A model generated the notes under the pieces. The model worked only from the letters and a program-made list of their open reading frames with translations, made no database searches and had not been told where the DNA came from. The position numbers were made by a program, and so were the translations under genes. A DNA stretch of 27,779 nucleotides, taken from assembly GCA_028565635.1 (NCBI GenBank), contig JAOXYB010041171.1:1-27779 (forward strand), read 5' to 3'. Of the stretch, positions 14,201 to 22,800 are shown in pieces. Numbering within the stretch: the stretch's first letter is position 1; the number at the start of each line of letters is the position of its first letter. The DNA is from Phoronis ovalis (lineage: Eukaryota; Phoronida; Phoronidae).

Positions 14201-17200
14201 ATAGTTTTTTCTGCTACAGCAGGTGCTAATTTCCTTAAAACATTATTACTTGCAGATATGACTGTCACTGATTTGCTACTACTCCTAGTATCCTCCTTCT
14301 TTTCTAAATCAGATGTGACATTCTCTCTTTTTTCACTTTTTGTCCTAGTTCGTAATTTTCTTTTACTGGATACGGATTGATGAGTAGAATTGTTTAGAAC
14401 AGCTACAGGTTTAACTGGCATCATACTAGATTGACCTTTAGTTCTTGTTATTTTTACAGCAACCGACTTTGACAACAATTCTTTTTTCAAGTTTTGTATT
14501 TTACTATCTGGTGTTCTACTCAACTTTTTAAGTTGACATTCTTTAGCAAGATTATAAATTTCATCAAATCGTTTTAATTTCCTTGGAGAAGTTTCAGACA
14601 TCGAATTAGAAACAATTTGTTTGCTACAAGATTTTCTACTTACACATTTTGCTACTGGGATAGTTTTAGGATATTTTGTTACAGTTTTGTTTGATTTTGT
14701 ATCTTCTTCCTTTTGTAATCTACTTATTTCTTGTTTCACAACTTCGGATATATCACTAGCTGTATCACTGGGTACCTTTGTTTGCTTAACAGTTTGACGT
14801 TTAGCTCGCAGTGAAGTAACTGAGCTGATACCAGAGACAGACTCACTAGAGTTATCATCCATCATGAAATTTGCTACATCTGTATCCTTGTACCAGCCAT
14901 GTTTAAAGTTGTTTGCTTTAGGGGAAGCTAGATCTGAAAAAAAACCCAGCAAAGTATAACTTGTGATTCCCAGTATTATATAATACTAACTAGTGTCATG
15001 TTAAAATTTGTGAAAAATACGAAACAATTTGCAAATCTTTGACTACAATCAAAACAACCAAGTAGGGTACATATATTTAAAATCAGCAAAGGATTGGATA
15101 AATTGTTAGTGTACATTATCATAGCCAGGCATATATGTTTACAGCAATTTTTGTGAACCAAAGAACAAACCAATGGTATATTTTCTTGGATACAGCCACA
15201 ATTTAGTTAGTTAACAAACAGTAGTGTTAAAGTTTTCAAAATGCTAAGCTTAAAAATTAAAAAAAAAACAAGATGAAACTTGTATTTCACATCTAACTTA
15301 CTAATCTTTTGATCATGTGATTTGCCCTGGAATGGAACTTCTGGGGAATCAGTTCCATTAAGTTGTTTAACATTTGATTTAGGGGTTAAAGCATCATCTT
15401 TTTTAACTCCATTTTGATAACCCATACTGCTAAAACATTTTCTAGATGTTGACCTTGACTTTCTTTTTGTACAAGTCTGTTGTGACAAATCTGTTTCTTC
15501 TGACAAAGCACTAAGCTTTCTACCATCATAAGCTTGACGCACAAAGAATACATTCCAACCAGTTTTCTTTCTGTTGTTGAACAAATGATCCCCTGGGCAG
15601 AATCCAACCTGTAGATGAAATAAAGTTAAACTAAAAGGCTATGATTTTTGTGTGAACTAAATGGTAATTTATATAAGTCCTTTTAAAGAATGTAAATTCT
15701 AAAGCTTAATAGACAAATACAAAGCAACAGTCAAAAACAGATTACGATAGAAAAACACTGTTGAGTATGAGGTGTCAACTGGTAAGAAAAATACTGCCGA
15801 GCACAAGGTGTCCAAGAGTACCGTATTTTCTCTAATAATCGCCCCTCTGGTGACTAAAATAAATCAATAATCGGCCCCTCTCTAATAATCGCCCCCGGGG
15901 CGGCACTTTGACTTGAAGACCCATCTGAATTAATACGAGATAATCATATTTTAATTCATTATTATGTGTAGCTGATTAGGTCTTTATTGGGTTTTAAGGA
16001 AATATGGTACTATCTTTAAAGGGCGAGCTGGAGGTCTGCACCAGAAAACTGTTAAATAACTAAGAATTATATCCCCTTTTCAGGAAACCCATCAAGGCAA
16101 AGGATTAAATTAAGAATTATCATGATCTCCCCTGAATTAAAAAATAAAAATAATAAGGTGGCAGAGAATCGTTTAATTCAGAACTGTTTCATTGTTTTTG
16201 TTTGCCTGTAAGGAATAACTTTCTTTCACCATCTTTTTCTTTGAATAATAAGAACTGTTGACTGCTCCTCAAAATGAATACATCGTGATACATGAAAAAA
16301 AAATAACAAATCATTCAATAAATTATATACTGAATAGCATAATGTTATTATTAAACTGCATAGCTAAACAGAAACAGAAAAACAGCAAAAAAAAATATTC
16401 ACTAGTTCTTGCTGAAATTTATTACAAATGCAATCAGCAAACGTATCCAATAAGTGTAACGTAAATGTTCATGATGTTCAGGAATTATTCGACCTTGCTC
16501 AGCCCGAAGATGGTCATCAGGTAATAATTTCACTACATTTAGCATCTTTATTTACATTTCACTCCAATCTTTTCTAGTACAAAAATGTTTGGGCACATTG
16601 TTTGTTTCTAAGCCATAAAATGAGTGTTTTTAGGCAAAAACTGACGGAGAGTCTCCTTTGCAGACTCGGTACAATAGGTTTCCATCTCATATATATATAT
16701 GGTCATAACGGTGCTCTCAAACTTGTCTGTGAATTTTTGTCTCTGTTCTTCCTTGTCAAAAAACTGTACACTTTTTTTAGTGATGGTTTGTTTGGCATCT
16801 ACAATAAAATTTTAAACAAACAATTAAAATACAGTCAATTTTTGTTTCATGCTAGAAATAATAACACAGGTTCCTGCATATCTGGGAAAAATAACATTTT
16901 AGAGGGAAGATCTATTCCGCATAATTATGCATAAAACGGACATATTGTGGCATTGATGTACTGTGATAATAGCACGGCTGGGGGGTAATTTTAGTACGAG
17001 AATAGATAGACCGCACGTTGTAATCCCATAATTATACATGTAGCAGCTATAAATGAATGAAGCCAGACTACTATAAAAATCTAATAAATGTCTTCTTCAA
17101 TTCACGCATGATTTATTTTTACGACATTGCACACAGTTCTAATGGAACAGAAACTTTAATTTGCCTCTTTTCTAAAACTGATAAAATATGCATCTAGGAC

Positions 17201-19582
17201 AAAGTATTTTTTCTACATCGCATATTGTTGCTAAATAATGGCTATATACTATATACACGTACATGTACTAGGCTTGTCTACTTCACTTACAACTAGTCAT
17301 ATTACAATGATTACAATATAAAAATATATATTACACTTAATACAGCGATAGCATAGTCAATTATTAGAAACCAATGGAAAAGTTTTTTGCAATGACACTT
17401 AAATAACAAGAATTTACTTACTATTTCAACGTAACACCTAACTACACAACTTCTTGAATCGACGACCAACTGATCACTGGGGCTATTTATACTCCCCCAA
17501 GAACGACAAATGAGTTTGCCGCCTTCTGCGCGCCGCCAAGCAACATATCACAAAATAACGTTGTATGGTGTATATAAAGTTTAGCTCGCCCTTTAATACG
17601 TGTTTTGGCTTGCAAAACAAACTTCGGATCACCTCCATGCAATAATATTTCTAACAGAATTTCCATGCCGAGTACAGTAGAAGGTGATTTACGCTTCTTG
17701 CTGATGACTTTCACAATAATTGTGTTTCCATGTCGAGTAACGTTGTATACACTGCACAAATTTCTCTAGGTATGTGATCAAAAAAATAAACTTACTGTTT
17801 ATTTAAGGTTTGGAAGAGTTTTTCTTTTGAAACTAAAATTGCATTACACACACAGAATTTCGCTTAAATAAGCCAATTTTGTATGATAAACTGACAATCT
17901 TCAAAATCTTTCTTATGTATGCAAACAATAATTTTTAAGAAATCTAAAATATTAATGCCAGCAGTACAAATAAGTTAATAATTGCCCCCTCTCTATTAAT
18001 CGCCCCCTTTAAAAGCAGTTTCTTTTAATAATCGACAAGGGTGATTATTTGAGAAAATACGGTAAGTAACCTTTACACAATAACTTTAATCCAGTTTTCA
18101 TTTTCATTATTTTAAACTGTATATTTCAAAAAATTCCTTAGAAATAAACACTGTATTGTAGACAATCTTAAAGAAATGTAAATAATGTATGCAATCAATC
18201 TTTTTATTGCTATGACATTTGTAATAATTTATTACATTTTTTGAGGAAGAAATCAATCAAAATTTGTATGTGTTACAAATATATAATATTACTCACTGTA
18301 CATTTTCCTTGGATTGTTTCAGCATCAATGTCATCTTCCAAACCCAGCAAAATTTCATGTTCATTTTTAAGTTTTTTCACAACAGTTTTAGGCAATTCAT
18401 GTGCCCTCCAGTACCAGCGAACCACTGCTCTGTGATTCCTTTTTGACCCATCACCTACAGTTACAGTCCCATGAAATGCTCCATTATATTAAAGGTTAGA
18501 GTTGTAATAGGTAAGCAAGTTTAAAAGTAGCATACAATATTAACATATTTGAATATTATAGAGCCGACTACACTATTAAGTTCACTACTAACTTTTAAAG
18601 TAATTCCTGGGAATATGAAATAATCATTTTAGCTTTTGAGAGCTCTGTCAGTCTAAATGGTATAATTATCAATTTTAACCAAAACAACAATGATATCCCA
18701 TGGGAATGTGCTTACCTTTGTCATATAATTTCAAAATCTTAGCAATAAAACAAAGCTGTTGATGATCTTTTTTTTCACCTGTCCCTTCATTGCTTATGTA
18801 AACATGTTCATCAACGAGCACTGTGAGTTCATCCAAAACCAACCCACTGTAAACAAGAAATGGTGTAAGTGTTAGGCACTAATACATCACATGGGCTCTA
18901 TCATATTATGGATGTGACACTCATGTATAAAAGAAATCATATTTATTACCTGGTGGTATAAAAAGGGTACATTATTTAAATATCAGCAAAGGATTGGATA
19001 AATTGTTGGATACCGGGCTTATTAGTATTCGGAGTACGCACAGACTGGGTACCGTTATGGATAGTGATCAATAGACATGTCTATATACGTCCTATACTCC
19101 GGGTACATTTATGTACACGACCCTTTCAGCTTAATCAAGTTTACAGCTGCTTACTCCATCAATATTATTGTCCCATAGTCTCTTATAAAAGCATTGATGT
19201 ACATGCCGGTACATGGGATTGAAGAATAGAAGTGCCGGTAAATTTCACCCCGACGAACCCCCAATATGCAATATGAATTGAACCCAGTCTTATTCGAACT
19301 CTTTTTAACCCAGTGTTTTTCTAACTCTAGACTTACAGCCCGGGACTTACAGTAAATTTACTTCAAAAGTTTTACCCACGGCAACAGGTTGTCGGCTGTC
19401 GCTTTTGAATATTGCGAGCCCCGGTTTGTAAGCTGGATATGAATGCCCATTTATACTTATTCAGTTACATACTCATAATAAAGACGCCCTGAAACTCTCC
19501 TGTCTTTAACTTCCCCTTTACCAATCCATCGAAAGTCTTTCTTTTCAACTCTTTCGCGTAAATTCCAATATCTTTTAACCAT
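2228..19582 (-). CDS. ORC1: Origin recognition complex subunit 1 (15 exons)
   Basis: ATPase subunit of the ORC ring that binds origins in the nucleus and, with CDC6 and CDT1, loads MCM helicase. Coding exons in transcript order: 19473-19582, 18716-18846, 18297-18454, 15302-15608, 14189-14933, 13579-13936, 13083-13180, 12410-12511, 11749-11920, 6471-6578, 6002-6151, 5230-5349, 3345-3508, 2885-3009, 2228-2385. They total 3006 nt (1001 aa plus stop), with every GT..AG border and phase agreeing. The ATG is preceded by an in-frame TAA. A BAH domain covers about residues 40-165. A Lys/Ser-rich disordered linker (about 240-630) follows, then the AAA+ module: Walker A GVPGTGKT (676-683), Walker B VVLCVDE (757-763), sensor 1 around N796 and sensor 2 SGDARR (858-863). 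A winged-helix domain ends the protein. Human ORC1 has 861 residues; the excess is in the linker. The exon 14 donor (GTTGGC) is weak. Exon borders are by eye; identity is certain. Confidence 0.96.
3509..5229 (-). other. ORC1 intron 12, no other feature seen
   Basis: This 1721-bp AT-rich intron separates the sensor 2 exon from the preceding AAA+ exon. I see no coding frame, RNA gene or recognisable repeat on either strand. Confidence 0.55.
7195..8290. repeat. Possible repeat-derived segment with C-runs
   Basis: Three C-rich patches in an otherwise AT-rich intron stand out: around 7210-7260 with an 8-C run, 7855-7915 as a G-rich patch in the opposite sense, and 8245-8275 with a 13-C run. The first two share a loose inverted resemblance (a GG-x-C-x-CG core followed by CC-x-ACCAA). 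This suggests old mobile-element sequence, but I could not define ends, terminal repeats or a target duplication. Confidence 0.3.
9422..10963 (+). CDS. UDP-glycosyltransferase, intronless, nested in ORC1
   Basis: A family GT1 enzyme that transfers a sugar from a UDP-sugar to small lipophilic acceptors, expected in the ER membrane facing the lumen. The chosen ATG gives 513 residues, the usual animal UGT length. Another in-frame ATG 54 nt upstream (9368) would put 18 extra residues before the signal peptide. Residues 1-19 form a signal peptide ([18 protein letters not shown]). The catalytic His is probably H34 in NSHSINM. The UGT signature runs from W334 ([11 protein letters not shown]) through THCGMNS (H352) and E360 to NADQPHN (D376, Q377), which bind the UDP-sugar. 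A single membrane span covers about 472-497. The tail ends in KKTN, a di-lysine ER-retention form. The gene sits antisense in ORC1 intron 9 and has no break. Subfamily and substrate cannot be told from the sequence. Confidence 0.95.
   Translation: MKMIIFSLVLAVVTAKCNGAKVLIYPFGQMRNSHSINMEKMATLLAENGHEVHMLTSQLYSLPDGVIEKGVKRAVYQMQMDKMVLSHNISSFEDYFSMSFITMVQFLTDVMFKNCDMLLNNTEVLENLRQQKFDIVIMDICDKCVKVLASYFDRPLISFHSQGLSKVDNPDVPEPWSYVPTHLTAYTDNMRFTERLVNVLTGLVMLPVRVHLYGKFESLAQKYGITMTDTEVLRFIYDDFSIAYLSPIMPDMVLVGGAFLEQPNNLDTDLELFMQSAGDPGVIIISFGSVIKNYGSKWSKMFADVFSRLQQKVLWRYSGVPPNNLGSNTKLMAWLPQTDLLGHPKTKAFITHCGMNSAYEAAFYGVPVVAIPLNADQPHNAGKLCFHHQMGVSVNARTLTAEMLYDAITEVINNPKYKQNAVKVSNRFKEEQTFAKDKILYWVDYVYRNNGSQHLISRARQLPFYQYYYLDIVIFLLSIITTVSYVFFQLCIGTCKYFFQRNVKHNINGKKTN
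11448..11464. repeat. Short (TTA)n microsatellite
   Basis: A run of about five to six TTA/ATT triplets lies in the presumed 3' untranslated region of the nested UGT gene, just before its poly(A) signal. Confidence 0.7.
11485..11490 (+). terminator. Putative UGT poly(A) signal
   Basis: An AATAAA hexamer stands about 520 nt past the UGT stop codon and ahead of a T/G-rich stretch (TTTTGTCAAACTGTTTTGTTG). That is the usual arrangement of a cleavage site. It lies wholly inside ORC1 intron 9, so the nested transcript can end before reaching an ORC1 exon. Confidence 0.55.
15064..15107 (+). repeat. Dispersed 44-bp repeat, copy 1
   Basis: A 44-bp stretch starting AGGGTACAT and ending GGATTGGATAAATTGTT recurs at 18964-19007 with only a few differences, all in the AT-rich middle. 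Both copies lie in ORC1 introns (4 and 1) in the same orientation. They are probably fragments of the same mobile element family. Confidence 0.75.
15749..15820 (+). repeat. Two 36-bp tandem units beside the transposon
   Basis: Units 15749-15784 and 15785-15820 begin AGAAAAA and share AGGTGTC, with about 26 of 36 positions the same. Most differences are C/T or G/A changes. The second unit ends exactly at the TA target site of the transposon. Confidence 0.65.
16456..16519 (+). other. Possible exon-like fragment inside transposon
   Basis: In one frame this reads [19 protein letters not shown] and is followed directly by GTAATA, a plausible splice donor. The acidic, leucine-containing stretch is more protein-like than its surroundings and might be a remnant of element-encoded protein. 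No acceptor or homology could be established. Confidence 0.25.
17422..17491 (-). promoter_or_regulatory. Transposon-borne TATA box and 5' exon candidate
   Basis: On the minus strand TATAAATAG (17491-17483) is a canonical TATA box. About 60 nt further on is a strong splice donor, GTAAGT (17421 downward). Together they look like a promoter plus a short leader exon. The direction is the same as ORC1 transcription, with ORC1 exon 4 as the next downstream acceptor I recognise. Activity is inferred only. Confidence 0.35.
18964..19007 (+). repeat. Dispersed 44-bp repeat, copy 2
   Basis: This is the second copy of the AGGGTAC...AAATTGTT element, in ORC1 intron 1. From here to about 19440 the base composition changes: it is richer in CG-containing words such as CCGGG, ACCG and CCGGTACATG than the neighbouring introns. 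The copy may therefore mark the start of a longer insertion. Confidence 0.7.
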
Positions 19583-19616
19583 TTTCAAACTTTGCGATTA
19601 TTCTGTATTGTTCCTA

Positions 19617-19625
19617 TTTCGCGCC
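19617..19625 (+). promoter_or_regulatory. Consensus E2F site
   Basis: TTTCGCGCC is a full match to the E2F/DP consensus TTTSGCGC. It lies 35 bp upstream of the ORC1 start codon. Human ORC1 is a known E2F target activated at G1/S, so the site is expected to drive cell-cycle expression of this gene. Whether it also acts on PRPF38A is open. Confidence 0.7.
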
Positions 19626-19635
19626 ACCAGGGGTC
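19624..19635 (+). promoter_or_regulatory. CTCF-core-like motif overlapping E2F site
   Basis: CCACCAGGGGTC matches 11 of 12 positions of the animal CTCF core CCASYAGRKGGC and shares two bases with the E2F site. A single short match of this kind can occur by chance. Confidence 0.3.
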
Positions 19636-19864
19636 AAGTCTCTTTAAAGGAACACGTAACTACTTACATGCAATATTAATTTTAGTGATTTTGTTAAGTT
19701 TTTTTCGTACAATATGAATAAAACATGTAGTTTTCCGTTGTGCAAAAAGTGTCAGAATGCTTCATAATGGTGAATATGGTACCTGCTTATGTTTTAGCGA
19801 TGAAATGTTAAACTGATGAAAAACGAGTTTTTTCGTGATTTTTCGTTATTTGGAAAGTATCATC

Positions 19865-22800
19865 ATGGCGAATCGCACGGTAAAAGATGCTCACACAATA
19901 AAAGGCACAAATCCACAATATTTAGTGGAAAAGATAATACGGAGCAGAATATACGAGAGTAAATATTGGAAAGAACACTGTTTTGCCTTATCAGGTATGC
20001 ATTATTATTTTCAAGCCTTAAACACTTACTGTTAAGCCAGTGACAGACCCCGTTATAAATTCAGAATCAGATAGACTTGTGCCGCATTGCACCAGTAGCA
20101 TGGGAATATTTTATGAGTAGCGATCCAATGTACAAATTAAAATACCTGCCTGGAGGTAATTTGCAGTGCATGGAAGTTGGTCTAAATGAAAAGTTTGACG
20201 AACATGCCAAGTGTTTGTTACAAACCTTGTGATCGAAACGAAACAGTCTACTCAAAGACAAAGGGGAGGAGAACTAAGGATAAACTATGTCTTTAATGAG
20301 TAAATCACTAAATGACTAATGTTATTAACTTATCATCTTATGTCATGTTTGTAACTGTTCATAGTGATAGTTGTTAACTTTATATTTATTGTAACTTGAT
20401 GCTCTTTGCAAAGAGCTGGTGTTGTAAACCGTAATTTCACCAATATATACATACACACACACACACACACATACACAAGCTTTTTGATGTCTTTTTAAAA
20501 GTTCTTTGTACAATTCCTTTTGTGGCTGTCAACCGGCGTTGTCCCATGTCTCACCATGTGACTGTGTGTGCATCTGTCTTCTGTTGTTTCCTGCTTTTAT
20601 TGGCACTGTCTGATAGACCGGAATTCAACAAATATTAGAACCAATCTTAATGTATGATTTATATAAATTATAACCGTTTATCTAGCCCAATTCTGGTCCT
20701 TTAAAGCCTTATTCTTAGTGACATTATGCTGTTTGTTGATTTAGATTGGACTAAATATACAGAGGCATAATCATGAATACATAGTCGTGTATACATGACC
20801 CTATTATGGCAGACTACGGCTTGTCATTGAATCGTACATTTCTCTTGTTTATCATTTGTTTCAGCTGAACTGCTTGTTGACAAGGCAATGGAACTGAAAT
20901 ACATAGGTGGTGTTTTTGGTGGTAATATCAAACCAGCACCATTTCTGTGTTTAACATTAAAGATGCTACAAATCCAACCGGAGAAAGATATTATTGTGGA
21001 GTTTATTAGGAATGAAGATTTCAAGTAAGTTCATGTATGTCATACGTCACATCTCTTCAGGAGACTAACAGGCTACTACTAGCAGAATATTGCACCTGGA
21101 GTACTAGTAAGAGCTCATTAATAAATATACAGGTGTGCAGCACTTTATTATCTGATCATATTTTTAAAATTTTTTTTAATTTTCCTGATATTTGAGATAC
21201 ATCTATAAAAACCAGACACTCTGTGAAATAGAGGATAGCAGACAGTTATTCTTAACAATCAGATTTCTAGCGATGTTTTATTTTTTTAAATGCAAACTTT
21301 ATTGCAATGAAACCAGGCATTTGTGTTCTTGTTTTATAGGTATGTTAGAGCTCTTGGAGCTTTTTACATGAGGCTGACAGGAAATTCATTAGACTGCTAT
21401 AAATATTTGGAACCTTTGTATAATGACTACAGAAAGATAAAATTGCAGCAAAAAACAGGAGGTGAGCTCCAAAATCTGTTTGGTCACTTAAAACGCTTGT
21501 TGTAACATTTTTCTTTATGCAGGATTTATGCTAACCGCTGTGTTCATAATGTGATATGAGAGTAAACTTAAAAATATGTCTTACTTTCTGGTGTCAGTCT
21601 GCTAAATGTATATTACAGATGTTTATATATTTTCAGAGTTTCTGCTATCACATATGGATGAATTTATTGATGATTTATTACGAGAGGAGCGAGTGAATGA
21701 TGTCATTCTACCACGCCTTCAGGTACTACTCACTGGGATAACTACATCATAACTAATCATTAGTTTACTCCAATACTGAATACAGATTAATTATCTCATT
21801 GTATGTCATCAAATGAACATTCTTTCTGCTGAAAAATCATGTACACTTCTCTGGAAATACTCATATTGAAACACAAAGAATGGTTTTAAGAACAAAATAA
21901 AGCTGAAAAGCAAGGAAGTGCGATCCTGTGGTGTTGTTGTATTTTGTTTATTTATTAATTAATATGCATGGGGTACAATAAATAATGATACCACAATGTC
22001 AGACTTCATTGCCTCAGTAAGGGATGAATGTAACTAACAAGAATCTTGCTCACGAAATACAGTCCAGTAAACTAAGAATGTATATGCATCATATGTGTTT
22101 TAATAAATTCCTAGCTATTTGGCACAATACAGTACTGATGAGTAAACAGAGTTTTTTAGTCTGTGTAAGCTGTAATAATGTAGTTTCGTGTTGACTTTCC
22201 AGAAAAGAAATGCTTTAGAGGAATCCAATCAGTTAGATCCACGTATCAGTGCTTTGGAAGATGATATGGACGAGGGAGATATATCAGACGAAGATGAACT
22301 AATGAAGGTAATGTTATTATGTTTTTGGATAATTTGATATTGACATACCACTCTAATTGGTTACTTAGCTGTGCTATGACAAATCGTTCTGTTAAGTCTA
22401 AGAGTATTTTGGGTAAATATTATCTTAATATGATCATCTCACTCCATCAATTTATGAAATCTACAATAACTTCCTGCTTTGCTTAGTGTTGGATCGACAA
22501 TATTTCTTTGTTTCTGCCATCTGTTTCTTTGCTGTTGCAGCATAAAAATGATCAAACAGAAAGAATGCTCAATTTAAGCTCAGATAAATCCTCTCCTTGC
22601 ATACTTTTGTTACTTCATTAGCAAATTGTATTTTAAGATCTTCATATCTCAATATAAACATAAAGTGAAAATGTGAAGGAGACTTATATGAATTAGTCCA
22701 TTTAAAATTTGTTCAGTAAAAAATGTTAATAGTGATAAATCCATGTTGTAATTTGATTATTAATTTAGGATGATACAAGACGAAATGGATCCCCTGACAG

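Larger units (their letters stand above)
15821..18062. mobile_element. TA-flanked TIR DNA transposon in ORC1 intron 3
   Basis: The ends are inverted repeats of about 26 bp, both beginning CCGTATTTTCTC followed by an AATAATC core, with 23 of 26 positions matching. TA dinucleotides at 15819-15820 and 18063-18064 form the target duplication. The length is 2242 bp. TA duplications are the hallmark of the Tc1/mariner/pogo superfamily. Subterminal copies of a CTCTNTAATCGCCCC-like motif occur at 15831-15900 and 17976-18007, and a GGGCGAGCT motif occurs inverted near 16021 and 17590. No transposase with a DDE/D core is visible, so this copy is probably non-autonomous or decayed. It is the main reason intron 3 is 2.7 kb long. 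Family assignment needs a repeat library. Confidence 0.82.
19583..19864. promoter_or_regulatory. ORC1/PRPF38A shared divergent promoter
   Basis: Only 282 bp separate the two start codons, which point away from each other, so both 5' untranslated regions and both promoters must fit here or in overlapping sequence. No TATA box stands at a suitable distance from either gene. A GC-rich patch at 19617-19635 carries the E2F site and a CTCF-like match. This is typical of a bidirectional housekeeping promoter. Confidence 0.8.

Noticed and set aside
16602-16934. 110-codon plus-strand open frame inside the transposon
   Set aside because: The sequence is hydrophobic and low-complexity ([10 protein letters not shown] and similar) with no family signature; the length can be reached by chance in AT-rich DNA.
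17487-17759. 90-codon minus-strand open frame inside the transposon
   Set aside because: No DDE/D spacing, DNA-binding motif or other recognisable domain. It ends upstream of the TATA box and could not be tied to a transposase.
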